From assembly GCF_039537585.1 (NCBI RefSeq), contig NZ_BAABAU010000001.1, positions 1,426,001 to 1,490,000 of the forward strand: a stretch of DNA of 64,000 nt, in the 5' to 3' direction. Positions 26,774-35,223 of the stretch are shown piece by piece. The notes under the pieces were generated by a model. The model was not told the origin of the DNA. It searched no databases and saw only the letters and a program-made list of their open reading frames with translations. The translations under genes and the position numbers were made by a program. The DNA comes from Frondihabitans peucedani (GTDB taxonomy: Bacteria; Actinomycetota; Actinomycetes; Actinomycetales; Microbacteriaceae). Numbering within the stretch: the stretch's first letter is position 1; the number at the start of each line of letters is the position of its first letter.

Positions 26774-27769
26774 CTAGACGCGCGCACCGCGGAACGCGTC
26801 GGCGGTCAGCTCGACCGAACGCAGCCGCTCGGCGATGAAGGGGCTCTGGTGCGCGATGATCAGCTCGTCGGCGTGGGCCTCCTCGGCGAAGCGCGCGAGG
26901 TAGGCGGCGACCTCGTCGGGGTCGCCGACCGCGGCGTACTTCATCATGTTGGCGATCTGACGACCGTTCGGGGTCGTCAGGAAGATGTCGATCTGCTGGT
27001 CCGTGTACTCGGGCGACCCGGGGGTGCGCGAGATCATGCCGCGCACCCGCGTCCGGCGCATCGCGTCGAACTGCGCCTGCGCGTCGTCGTGCGATTCGGC
27101 CGCGACCGCGTTGACGCCGACGATCACGTACGGCTCGGCGAGCTGCGCGGAGGGCGTGAACTCGCGGCGGTAGAACTCGACGGCCTGGTGCAGGGCATCG
27201 GGGGCGAAGTGCGAGGCGAACGCGTAGGGCAGGCCGTACGCGGCGGCCAGCTGGGCGCCGAACATCGACGAGCCCAGGATGTAGAGCGGGACGTTCGTTC
27301 CGCGACCGGGCGTGGCCTGGACTCCTGCGACCCGCGACTCGTCGCCGAGGTAGGCCTGGAGCTCGAGGACGTCTTGAGGGAACGACTCGGCCGACATCGG
27401 GTCGCGACGCATCGCGTGCATCGTGACCTGGTCGCTGCCGGGCGCCCGCCCGAGGCCGAGATCGATGCGGCCAGGGTAGAGGGTCGCGAGGGTGCCGAAC
27501 TGCTCGGCGATGGTGAGCGGCGCGTGGTTCGGCAGCATGATGCCGCCGGAGCCGAGCCGGATGGTGGAGGTCTTGCCGGCGACGTGGCCGATCAGGACGC
27601 TGGTGGCGCTCGACGCGATGGTCGCCATGTTGTGGTGCTCGGCGTACCAGACGCGTTCGTAGCCGTTCGCCTCGGCCGCCTGAGCCAGCGCGACGCTGTT
27701 CTCGAAGCTCTGCGCGACGGTTTCGCCGGGAGCGATGGGTGCGAGGTCGAGGATCGAGAGAGCAGTCAT
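26774..27769 (-). CDS. LLM-class flavin oxidoreductase (MsnO8-like)
   Basis: 331 aa luciferase-like monooxygenase. The start [23 protein letters not shown] and [17 protein letters not shown] are typical of the MsnO8 subgroup; [20 protein letters not shown] and [14 protein letters not shown] form the flavin/phosphate region. Not close to the paralogue at 17788. ATG 27769 is preferred because it matches the family N-terminus; the frame extends 23 codons upstream without support. Single gene; substrate unknown. Confidence 0.83.
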   Translation of the reverse strand: MTALSILDLAPIAPGETVAQSFENSVALAQAAEANGYERVWYAEHHNMATIASSATSVLIGHVAGKTSTIRLGSGGIMLPNHAPLTIAEQFGTLATLYPGRIDLGLGRAPGSDQVTMHAMRRDPMSAESFPQDVLELQAYLGDESRVAGVQATPGRGTNVPLYILGSSMFGAQLAAAYGLPYAFASHFAPDALHQAVEFYRREFTPSAQLAEPYVIVGVNAVAAESHDDAQAQFDAMRRTRVRGMISRTPGSPEYTDQQIDIFLTTPNGRQIANMMKYAAVGDPDEVAAYLARFAEEAHADELIIAHQSPFIAERLRSVELTADAFRGARV

Positions 27770-27854
27770 GCGGGGTGCAACACGGGAGGGCGCGGGAGTG
27801 TTCCCGCTTCGGCGGATGACCGGGGGCTGATCCTGCACCCCCGGCCCGCCCGCG

Positions 27855-30083
27855 TCAGCGGTTGTCGATGCGGTAGATCCGCGTGCCGTCGTGGTCGTAG
27901 GCGAGCTTCGACTCCGCGGCGACCGTCGCCTCGAGCTGGCGGACGTCGGCCTTCGTGAAGGCGCCGCTCAGGATCGCGGTGTGCTCCTGGTTCTCCGAGA
28001 ACGCGACCCAGGTGCGACCGCCCGGGATCGTCGAGTAGCCGTGCAGGATGAAGTCCTCGATGTCGGCGTTCGTCACGTCCGGTCGGAGCGTGAGGAGACC
28101 GTCGAGCGAGTAGACCTGCGTGTACCGGAGCGTGTACTTCGGGTAGTTCGGCCCGATCAGTAGGGGGAACGAGTCGCTGAGAGTGGCGGCCGTGTCGTTC
28201 TTCTCGAAGTGCTCGTCCAGCCAGGTGGCTGCGGTGACGTCGCTCTTCGAGATGCGGAGGCTCGCCTCCGGCTGGTAGTAGGTGCCGACGAAGAGGACGA
28301 GCAGCACCGAGAGGGTCGCGATCAGCCCCGTCTTCTGCAGGCGCGGCAGCCCCTTCCCGCTCCAGAACAGCCAGGCGACCCCCATCGCGTAGAAGGGCAG
28401 GCCGAACAGGAAGACGCGGAACTTCCCCTCCCCGCCGTACGACTGACCGAACACCGTCAGGATCGGCGCAGCGGCGAACCACGCGACGACGAGCGTCATG
28501 CGGACGTGCCCGTTGAGGAGGTGCCGCACGAAGCCCGCGAGCGCGAGCAGGACGGCGAGGCCGGTGAGCAGCATGACGCCGTGACTCTGGAGAGAGGCGG
28601 CCTGCGACACCCCGACGGCCGAGACCGACGCGGTCGTGGCGTTGGCCACCGGGTTGAACGACGAGAACAGGCCGAAGTGCTTCTCGATGTAGCCGAAGTT
28701 CGGCACCAGGTACGCCAGCGGGAGCGCCACCACCGCGAGTCCGACCCAGAACGGCCGCAGGTAGCCGAGGACGAACAGCGGGAACAGCGTCAGGATCGCC
28801 ATGTACGGGGTCAGCTGGTGGCTCGCGGCGATGACGCCCTGCAGCGCGAGCAGCGCGACGATCGCGACGACGCGCGCCCTCGACGACTGCGAGATGCCGA
28901 GGGTCTCGGTGTTGATCGCGCGGCCGAGGCGGCGGGCGGGTCGGGCGAGCTGGCCCTCGATCCTGGACATGATCCGTCGCGGCTCTCCGCCGAGCGCCAT
29001 CATCGCGACCAGCGCCGCGGTCAGGTAGAGCATGAAGGCGAAGGCCTGCGGCGAGTAGTAGTTCTGCCCGACCCAGTTGCCGAACGTGAAGACGAGGACG
29101 GCGGTCCAGGCCCAGCGGCGGTGCCGCGAGATCGTGCGGGCGATGGCGAGCACCAGGACGCCGTCGACGAGCGCGAAGAAGACCTCGGCGAGCGACGCGT
29201 ACGAGACGGCATCGTGCAGGCCGATGGCGGCGCCGAGCGAGGCGCTGAACGAGAACAGGCCGGGCCAGCGGTTGTAGAGGTCGATCGACGTGTCGACGTG
29301 CCCTGACGAGAAGAGGTAGTTCGTGACCGCGATGTGCTTGTAGACCCAGGGCAGGCGGGGCGCGCTCTCGACGAGGTTCGGCGTCGCGTACAGGATCACG
29401 GTCAGCAGCCCGATGGACGCGGCGAGGAGGCCGTGCGAGCGCCTCGTCGTGAAGAGGCCGAGCATCGCCACGACGAAGCAGATCGCGACCGCGAGATACC
29501 AGAACACGGGCAGGGCGGGCAGGAGGCCGAACTGGCCCAGATCGCCGGAGTTCGTGAGGGCCACGCCGACGCCGAAGAGGACAGCGGCGACGGCGAGCGC
29601 GACGAAGGGCCACACGGCGGTGCCCCGCTCCCGGTCGCGCCGACGCCGGGGTGCCGCGCTGACGACGCGGCTGTGCGAGTGGACGGTCGCCAGAGGGGCG
29701 AGCGGCCTCCGCAGGATCAGCGCCGCGCCGGCGAGCAGGACGACGACGGCGACCGCTCTCGGATGCCAGAGCCCCGTCCAGGCCATGACGAGCGAGAGCA
29801 GCGTGAAGACGACGATGCTCCCGACCGCGGTGAAGACCAGTCGCGCCGCCGGCTCGATCGCCGGGAACCTCCGGAGGACGGCCCAGCCGGGCACGAGGAG
29901 CATCGCCACGAAGTCGACGACGGCACGGACGACGCCGGGGGCGTCGACGGCGACGAGGACGGCCGCGACCACGCCGAACGCGGCGAGGGCGAGCTCGGCG
30001 GTGCGGAGCGGCGAGCGGCGGTCAGGAGCGGAGGTGTCGGCGGGCGAGCCGGGACTGTCGAGGGTGGCGCTGGCGGAGGTCAT
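27855..30083 (-). CDS. Large polytopic membrane protein, possibly glycosyltransferase-like
   Basis: 742 aa with about 15-17 hydrophobic segments from residue 28 to about 600, and a soluble C-terminal domain of about 140 residues (from about [19 protein letters not shown] to the end). N-terminal [17 protein letters not shown] resembles the DUF1616-type start of large actinobacterial membrane proteins. A periplasmic loop around [20 protein letters not shown] and the YSPQAFAF region resemble GT-C-like multi-pass enzymes, but no firm catalytic motif is visible. Linked to a flippase, so a role in cell-surface polysaccharide or glycolipid assembly is plausible. Its ATG overlaps the stop of a 26-codon ORF. 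Confidence 0.75.
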   Translation of the reverse strand: MTSASATLDSPGSPADTSAPDRRSPLRTAELALAAFGVVAAVLVAVDAPGVVRAVVDFVAMLLVPGWAVLRRFPAIEPAARLVFTAVGSIVVFTLLSLVMAWTGLWHPRAVAVVVLLAGAALILRRPLAPLATVHSHSRVVSAAPRRRRDRERGTAVWPFVALAVAAVLFGVGVALTNSGDLGQFGLLPALPVFWYLAVAICFVVAMLGLFTTRRSHGLLAASIGLLTVILYATPNLVESAPRLPWVYKHIAVTNYLFSSGHVDTSIDLYNRWPGLFSFSASLGAAIGLHDAVSYASLAEVFFALVDGVLVLAIARTISRHRRWAWTAVLVFTFGNWVGQNYYSPQAFAFMLYLTAALVAMMALGGEPRRIMSRIEGQLARPARRLGRAINTETLGISQSSRARVVAIVALLALQGVIAASHQLTPYMAILTLFPLFVLGYLRPFWVGLAVVALPLAYLVPNFGYIEKHFGLFSSFNPVANATTASVSAVGVSQAASLQSHGVMLLTGLAVLLALAGFVRHLLNGHVRMTLVVAWFAAAPILTVFGQSYGGEGKFRVFLFGLPFYAMGVAWLFWSGKGLPRLQKTGLIATLSVLLVLFVGTYYQPEASLRISKSDVTAATWLDEHFEKNDTAATLSDSFPLLIGPNYPKYTLRYTQVYSLDGLLTLRPDVTNADIEDFILHGYSTIPGGRTWVAFSENQEHTAILSGAFTKADVRQLEATVAAESKLAYDHDGTRIYRIDNR

Positions 30084-30160
30084 CGGGCGGTGGCTCCGGT
30101 CGTGCTCGCGGGGGCGCGGCGCGCGCCGGATCCCGACTCGGCGGGGGCACTGCTGGTCAT
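30080..30160 (-). CDS. 26-codon ORF bridging flippase and membrane protein genes
   Basis: Encodes MTSSAPAESGSGARRAPA then STTGATAR, low-complexity Ser/Ala/Arg-rich, with no known fold. Its ATG overlaps the flippase stop (ATGA at 30157-30160) and its own TGA overlaps the ATG of the next gene (ATGA at 30080-30083). The double 4-base coupling suggests ribosomes can pass from one large gene to the other through this ORF. It may be a translational relay rather than a functional peptide; chance is not excluded. Confidence 0.4.
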   Translation of the reverse strand: MTSSAPAESGSGARRAPASTTGATAR

Positions 30161-31974
30161 CGCGCTGCTCTCTCGTGGTCTGCGGTGGGGTGGTCCGCGG
30201 CGGGGTGGTCCGCTGCGGGGTGGCCTACGTGCTGGTGGGGGTGGGCGCGGTCGCGCTCGGGCGGCTCGGGCCGCGGGTCCGGGGCGTCCGTGTCGTCGAA
30301 GTCGAGCGGCACGGTGCCGAAGAGGCTCGCGAAGGCGGCGAGGTCGTCCTGCTCACCGGGCTCCGGGTCGCGGCGGTGCGACGGGGCGGACGCGCGGACG
30401 GGGGCAGGATCGGAGCGGGGTGCGGGATCCTGCGCGGCCTGCTGCACACGATCCTGGGCGGCCCGCTGCTCAGCGTCCTGCTCCTCGGGCAGCTCCTCGA
30501 CGGCGCCTCGCCGGGCGTCTCGCAGCCGCAGGAGGAACCAGGGCAGGCAGGCGAAGGCGACGACGGCGCGGCCGATGTTCCACGGCAGCGACTGGGGCAG
30601 CAGGATCGAGCCCGCGGCGAGCGCGACGGTCACGGCGATCATCAGCACGAGACGCCGCGGGGCGCCGTGCCAGCGCGAGCGGTCGGGCAGGAAGCGGAGC
30701 TGCAGGAACGACAGCAGCATGTACGACAGGAGTGTCGCGATGGCGGCCCCCGCGATCCCGAGGGGCTCGACGAGGATCAGGTTGACGACCACGTTGACGA
30801 GCGCGGCGACCCCGGCGATGGCGCCGACGGTCTTGCCTCGTCGGGCGATGACGAGCAGGCGTCCGGCCGCTCCGGAGGCGGCGACCGGGAACGCCGCCAG
30901 CGCGACGAGCAGTACGACGACCGCGAGTCCCTCGGGCCGGAACGAGGCGGGGGCCAGGATCCGGAGAGCCAGCGGCGCGATCAGCGTGACGGCGAGGACG
31001 ATGGGCACCAGCAGGCGGAAGAGCTCGTCCCGCGACTTCAGGGCCAGCGCGTACCGGGCGCGGTCGTCGCGGAGGGAGGCGAAGTGGGGCGTCCAGGCGC
31101 CGTTGGTGAACGTGAGCAGCAGGATCACGGCCGAGCCGATCACGTAGGCGACCTGGTAGCGGCCGACCTCGGCGGCGCCGAGCTCCCGCTGGATGATGAT
31201 GCGGTCGCCGGCGTTGAGGACGAAGTAGGCCAGGCTGCCGAGGGCCAGCGGGATCCCGAGGCGGACGGCCCGGCGCGCGATGTCGAGGTTCTTGAACGCC
31301 TGGAGGTTCGGCCGGACGATGAGGAGGCCGAGCCCCATGGCGAGGAACTGCGAGAAGACGCCGCCCCACGCGTAGACCGAGGCCGAGCGCTGGACGGTGA
31401 GCAGCAGCACGAGCCCGACCATCGACCCGCCGATCGCCGAGATGAGACCGACCACCGTGAACGGCTTGAGCCGGTCCTCGGCCACCAGGAGCGCGAGCAT
31501 CACCGTGACGGCGGCGGAGGGGGCGGTCCACAGGATCACGGCCACCACGAGCAGCGGGTAGCCCGAGAACCCGAGCGGACCCGACCACAGCGGGATCGTC
31601 GCCATCGCGAGCCCCGACACGACGAACGAGATGCAGATGGCGATGGTGACGAGCCCGCGGGCAGAGCGGGAGTCGCGGTCCTCTGATCGCTGGAGGACGA
31701 CGGCCTCGTCGATGCCGAGGAGAGCCGCGACGCTCAGGACCTGGTAGACCGCCAGCGCGCTCGAGAGGGCGCCGAACTCGGACGGGCCGAGCAGGTGTGT
31801 CAGGAACGGCGAGATGAGTGTCGAGACCAGCAGCTGCAGCGACCAGACGACGACATAGAGGAGACCTCGACCGAAGAGGGTCGAGGTGCCCGCCTCGGGC
31901 GTCTCGTGCGTGTCGGGGACGGCTGTCACGTTCTCCTCGGTGGGGGCTCCCTGGTCGGCGATGGCCTGACTCAC
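30157..31974 (-). CDS. Polysaccharide flippase (MOP/Wzx-like membrane protein)
   Basis: 605 aa with about 14 membrane helices from residue 18 to about 485 (LLYVVVWSLQLLVSTLISPFLTHLLGPSEFGALSS at the start is typical of the oligosaccharidyl-lipid flippase family). The C-terminal ~110 residues are soluble, charged and low-complexity, ending in HPAADHPAADHPTADH, which comes from short DNA repeats at about 30183-30228. GTG 31974 chosen because GGAGAA lies about 6 bases upstream; the frame stays open to 32232 but the extra residues are Pro/Arg-rich and look non-coding. Probably moves lipid-linked sugars across the membrane with the partner at 27855. Confidence 0.82.
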   Translation of the reverse strand: MSQAIADQGAPTEENVTAVPDTHETPEAGTSTLFGRGLLYVVVWSLQLLVSTLISPFLTHLLGPSEFGALSSALAVYQVLSVAALLGIDEAVVLQRSEDRDSRSARGLVTIAICISFVVSGLAMATIPLWSGPLGFSGYPLLVVAVILWTAPSAAVTVMLALLVAEDRLKPFTVVGLISAIGGSMVGLVLLLTVQRSASVYAWGGVFSQFLAMGLGLLIVRPNLQAFKNLDIARRAVRLGIPLALGSLAYFVLNAGDRIIIQRELGAAEVGRYQVAYVIGSAVILLLTFTNGAWTPHFASLRDDRARYALALKSRDELFRLLVPIVLAVTLIAPLALRILAPASFRPEGLAVVVLLVALAAFPVAASGAAGRLLVIARRGKTVGAIAGVAALVNVVVNLILVEPLGIAGAAIATLLSYMLLSFLQLRFLPDRSRWHGAPRRLVLMIAVTVALAAGSILLPQSLPWNIGRAVVAFACLPWFLLRLRDARRGAVEELPEEQDAEQRAAQDRVQQAAQDPAPRSDPAPVRASAPSHRRDPEPGEQDDLAAFASLFGTVPLDFDDTDAPDPRPEPPERDRAHPHQHVGHPAADHPAADHPTADHERAAR

Positions 31975-32448
31975 GCATTCTCCCCGAGGGGGCGCGGGGC
32001 GGGGAAGACTCCCGTGAGGGGGCGGGCGGCGGATGCGGAGTCGCGGGACGCGGGGTCGGAGAGCGCAGGGCGTCGCTTCGAAGACCGCATGGGCGGATGG
32101 TCCTGTCGGGTTCGGGTCCGAGTCGGAGGATCTCGACCGGCGCAGGGGCGTGCCGGCAGGGCGGACCGGGGCATGGGCCGCTTCAGGGGGTGTCTCCCAC
32201 GGTATGGGATGCGACTGGGAGATCACAATCACGTGTTGGGGTGACAGAACGGTGTGTCTACTTCTGTACCCCGAGTGTGCGTCGTCGAGCGGACCGGTTC
32301 GCTCGCGACACGCACTCCTGCTCGAGTCACGCGTCGCGTCGCGTGGGTCGAGCCGGGATGCGTGTCACGACGACGTCATCCTGCAGTCGACCGCACGGGG
32401 GCCGCCCGACGGACGCCGGGGCAGAGGGTCGTCCGGGAGGCTGGGAGC
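31975..32448. other. Gene-free divergent region
   Basis: 474 bases between the flippase start and the DUF2809 gene, both reading outward. The only structure seen is the palindromic repeat at 32305-32370; the rest holds short open frames without coding character. Promoters for both genes must lie here but none is convincing. Confidence 0.5.
32305..32370. repeat. Palindromic repeat with GACACGCA ends (copy 3)
   Basis: Opens with GCGACACGCA and closes with TGCGTGTCACGA; inner GCTCGA/TCGAGC and CACGCG/CGCGTG also pair. It lies between divergent genes, so it is not simply a terminator. Same outer word and layout as 17660-17726 and 18818-18883. Confidence 0.6.
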
Positions 32449-32916
32449 ATGAGCACCGCGATCGACAGAGCGACGGCCCCTGAACGCAGCCGCAGCCGCG
32501 ACCGCGCGGCGCTGGCAGGGACCGCGGCAGCCGTGGTCGCTGCCGGAGTCGCCGTGAAGCTGGGCGTGCCGGGCCTCGCCGGAGACATCGCAGGATCGGC
32601 CCTCTACACGGGGCTCCTCTTCGTCCTGGGGGCGTTCGTCGCGCCGCGAGCGCGCGGTGCCGTCCTGGCGGCCGCAGCGTTCGGGATCTCGGCGGCCGTC
32701 GAGATCCTGCAGCTCACGCCTCTGCCTGCGGCGGTCGACGCGGTCGTCCCGGCGGCGCACTGGGTGCTGGGCAGCACCTTCGCCGCGACCGACCTCGTCG
32801 GATACGCCGTCGGCGCCGCCCTTGCCCTGGGCGCGGACGTCGTCGTCGCCCGGGCCCGCCTCCACAGCCGTCGCCACCGCCGTCACGGCACCCGCCGTCC
32901 CGCCCGCCACGGCTAG
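32449..32916 (+). CDS. DUF2809-family membrane protein
   Basis: 155 aa, four predicted helices. GDIAGSALYTGLLFVLGAF, a run of alanine-rich helix, AVEILQLTPLPAA and LGSTFAATDLVGYAVGA match the DUF2809 pattern (small actinobacterial membrane proteins of unknown function). ATG with GGGAGG about 8 bases upstream. The C-terminus is very basic (RRHRRHGTRR). The TAG stop is also the first half of the -10 element of the next gene. Confidence 0.78.
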   Translation: MSTAIDRATAPERSRSRDRAALAGTAAAVVAAGVAVKLGVPGLAGDIAGSALYTGLLFVLGAFVAPRARGAVLAAAAFGISAAVEILQLTPLPAAVDAVVPAAHWVLGSTFAATDLVGYAVGAALALGADVVVARARLHSRRHRRHGTRRPARHG

Positions 32917-32919
32917 GGT
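32914..32919 (+). promoter_or_regulatory. -10 element TAGGGT for leaderless SDR gene
   Basis: TAGGGT begins on the TAG stop codon of the DUF2809 gene and ends 6 bases before the ATG at 32926. Confidence 0.55.
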
Positions 32920-32925
32920 GAGGCG

Positions 32926-33735
32926 ATGCCGACCCCGACCCCGACGCCCTCCCCCGCGACCGCCCTCGTGACCGGCGCCGGCAGCCCCGGAGGCATCGGC
33001 TTCGCCGCCGCCCGAGCGCTCGGCGCGACCGGTTGCCGCGTCGTCATCACCTCGACGACCGAGCGGATCCACGAGCGGGTCGACGAGCTCCGCGCGGAGG
33101 GCGTCGACGCCACCGGACACATCGCCCGGCTGGACGACGAGCGGGCGGTCGACCTCCTGTTCGAGGCTCTCGGCGCCGACGACCGCCTCCCCTCGATCGT
33201 CGTCAACAACGCCGGCATGATCACGGTCGGCGACGCCGACATGGAGTCGGGCGACGCCCTCGTCCCGCTCGACTCGTGGAACAGGTCGCTCGCGGTCAAC
33301 CTCACGACGGCCTTCCTGACGACCCGCGCCGCTCTGCCGGCGATGAGGGCCGCAGGATGGGGCCGCATCGTCAACGTCTCGAGCGTCACCGGGCCCGTGA
33401 TGGCCTCCCTCGCGGACGTCGGCTACGCCGCGGCCAAGGCGGGCATGGTCGGCTTCACCCGGGCGGTCGCGGTCGACGAGGCCCGCCGCGGGATCACCTC
33501 GAACGCCGTCGCCCCCGGCTGGATCGCCACCCCGTCGCAGCTTGCGAGCGAGGAGGTCGAGGGCCGCATCGTCCCCCTCGGCAGGAGCGGCACCGCCGAC
33601 GAGGTCGCCTCGGCGATCGCCTGGCTGGCGTCGCCCGGCGCCTCCTACGTCACGGGTCAGGTGATCGTGGTCGACGGCGGCAACAGCATCGGCGAGGAGC
33701 GCAGGATCAGCCTGCACGACGCACCCCCGACGTGA
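32926..33735 (+). CDS. Short-chain dehydrogenase/reductase
   Basis: 269 aa classical SDR. TGAGSPGGIG cofactor loop (about 16-25), NNAG (about 92-95), catalytic Ser in VNVSSVTG, and YAAAK active-site pair (about 167-171), with PGWIATP after it. C-terminal VTGQVIVVDGG is typical of 3-oxoacyl-ACP reductase-like enzymes. The proline/threonine N-terminus MPTPTPTPSP is unusual. NAD(P)-dependent reduction of an unknown carbonyl. Overlaps the exporter by a GTGA. Confidence 0.87.
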   Translation: MPTPTPTPSPATALVTGAGSPGGIGFAAARALGATGCRVVITSTTERIHERVDELRAEGVDATGHIARLDDERAVDLLFEALGADDRLPSIVVNNAGMITVGDADMESGDALVPLDSWNRSLAVNLTTAFLTTRAALPAMRAAGWGRIVNVSSVTGPVMASLADVGYAAAKAGMVGFTRAVAVDEARRGITSNAVAPGWIATPSQLASEEVEGRIVPLGRSGTADEVASAIAWLASPGASYVTGQVIVVDGGNSIGEERRISLHDAPPT

Positions 33736-34484
33736 CGACGCCCCTCCTCCTGCTCCTCGCGGGCGCCCTGGCCGGCGTCATCGGCACCGCCGGCGGCATC
33801 ACCTCCCTCGTCGCCTACCCGGCGCTCCTGGCCGTCGGGATCCCGCCACTCGCCGCGAACGTGACCAACTCGGTCGCGCTGCTCGGCAGCGGGGCGAGCG
33901 CCGCACTCCGGGCCCGACCCGATCTGGAGGATCACGCCGCGACCCTCCGCCGCTGGCTCCCTGTGACCGTGACCGTCTCGGCCGTCGGAGCCGGACTCCT
34001 CCTCGTCACGCCGAGCGACCTGTTCGACCGCATCGTGCCGTTCCTCGTCGCGGCGGGAGCGGTCCTGCTGCTCGCCCAGCCCCTGATCGACCGGCGACGG
34101 GCTCCCGCCGCGAGCGGCATCCCGGCGCGGCGCACGGCCGGGGCCACGGCCGGCATGGCGGGCGTGTCGCTGTACAACGGCTACTTCGGCGCAGGATCGG
34201 GCGTCCTCCTGATCGCGGTCCTGCTCCTGAACGGCGAGCCCGTGCTCCACCGGGCGAACGCGCTGAAGAACGTTCTGCTCCTGGCCGCCGACCTCCTCCC
34301 CGCGGTGCTCTTCGCCGTCTTCGGGACCGTCGTCTGGTCGGCGGCGCTGCCGCTCGGAGCCGGGGCCGTGGTGGGCGGGCTGATCGGGCCGAGCGTCGCG
34401 CGGAGGGTGCCGACCGCGATCCTGCGCGTCGCGATCGCCCTCTGCGGCTTCGCGCTCGCGGTGTACCTCTTCGTCGCCGCGTGA
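33732..34484 (+). CDS. TauE/SafE (TSUP) family membrane exporter
   Basis: 250 aa, about eight helices. Two repeats of the TSUP signature are visible: GVIGTAGGITSLVAYPALL with PPLAANVTNSV at the N-terminus and YNGYFGAGSGVLL with RANALKN in the second half. The family exports sulfite, sulfoacetate or similar small anions. GTG start overlaps the SDR stop, so the SDR may act on the same compound or its precursor. Confidence 0.85.
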   Translation: MTTPLLLLLAGALAGVIGTAGGITSLVAYPALLAVGIPPLAANVTNSVALLGSGASAALRARPDLEDHAATLRRWLPVTVTVSAVGAGLLLVTPSDLFDRIVPFLVAAGAVLLLAQPLIDRRRAPAASGIPARRTAGATAGMAGVSLYNGYFGAGSGVLLIAVLLLNGEPVLHRANALKNVLLLAADLLPAVLFAVFGTVVWSAALPLGAGAVVGGLIGPSVARRVPTAILRVAIALCGFALAVYLFVAA

Positions 34485-34535
34485 GGAAGGCCGCGGCTGG
34501 AGGCCGACGGAACTGCTCAGGTCGACCGCCCGTGT

Positions 34536-34551
34536 GAGTGTACGATCACTC
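34536..34551. promoter_or_regulatory. TetR operator overlapping -10 TACGAT of its own gene
   Basis: GAGTG-TACGAT-CACTC. The 6-base spacer is itself the -10 element (34541-34546), 7 bases before the ATG at 34554 (leaderless). A matching GAGTG-N6-CACTC lies at 36675-36690 before the MFS gene. Confidence 0.65.
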
Positions 34552-34553
34552 GC

Positions 34554-35111
34554 ATGTCGACGATCACCCTCTCCACCGCCGAACGGCGCCGCCCCGTGGT
34601 CGCCGACGCCGCCCTGACGGCCTTCGCGCGGGGCGGGTACCACGGCACGACGATCGCGGATGTCGCGGCCGAGGCCGGGATCTCGCCCGCGTACGTCTTC
34701 AAGCTCTTCTCCGGCAAGGACGCCCTCTTCGTCACGGCCCTCGAGCTGTGCTTCGAGCAGATCGGTGCGGCGCTGGCGCGCGGAGCCGACGGCGCAGCCG
34801 ACCAGTCGCCGACGGGCGTCCTCGACGCGATGGGCGGCGCCTACGCCGATCTCGTGCGCGACCGGACGCTCCTCCTCCTGCAGGTGCACGCCCAGTCCGT
34901 CGCCGAGATCCCCGAGATCGGCCAGGCCCTCAGGACGGGGATCGGTGCCGTGACCTCGTTCGCCAAACGACGCTCCGGCGGCGACGACGAAGCCGTGCAG
35001 CGCTTCATGGCCTACGGCCAGCTCTGCCACCTGCTCGTCACGGCGGGTATCGACGACCAGGCGGGAGACTGGGCCGCGATCCTGAGTCGCGGCATCCGCC
35101 ACCCGGACTGA
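34554..35111 (+). CDS. TetR-family transcriptional regulator
   Basis: 185 aa. N-terminal three-helix HTH (about 12-58): DAALTAFARGGYHGTTIADVAAEAGISPAYVFKLFSGKDALF-type sequence. The C-terminal ligand domain has no assignable pocket. Convergent with the MFS transporter, and both promoters carry the same GAGTG-N6-CACTC site, so it probably represses itself and the transporter until a drug-like ligand binds. Confidence 0.88.
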   Translation: MSTITLSTAERRRPVVADAALTAFARGGYHGTTIADVAAEAGISPAYVFKLFSGKDALFVTALELCFEQIGAALARGADGAADQSPTGVLDAMGGAYADLVRDRTLLLLQVHAQSVAEIPEIGQALRTGIGAVTSFAKRRSGGDDEAVQRFMAYGQLCHLLVTAGIDDQAGDWAAILSRGIRHPD

Positions 35112-35171
35112 TCGGCGGAGCCGGACCGCCGCGCCGCCCGGCCCGAAGAACCGATCGCCGACGCACGGAAG

Positions 35172-35214
35172 CGCAGGATCGCCCGGACGCGGTGTGCGTC
35201 CGGGCGATCCTGCG
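35172..35214. terminator. Bidirectional terminator, 19-bp perfect stem
   Basis: CGCAGGATCGCCCGGACGC, loop GGTGT, then the exact reverse complement. It sits between the convergent TetR and MFS genes. No U-tract. Both ends carry the frequent word GCAGGATC/GATCCTGC. Confidence 0.75.
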
Positions 35215-35223
35215 TTGTCCGGG

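Noticed and set aside
30183-30228. Frameshifted or degenerate 3' end of the flippase gene
   Set aside because: The repeats stay in frame and the stop is coupled to the following ORF; nothing indicates a pseudogene.
31975-32232. N-terminal extension of the flippase
   Set aside because: Extra residues are Pro/Arg/Ser-rich without a signal peptide or family similarity, while GTG 31974 has a good ribosome binding site and the normal family start.
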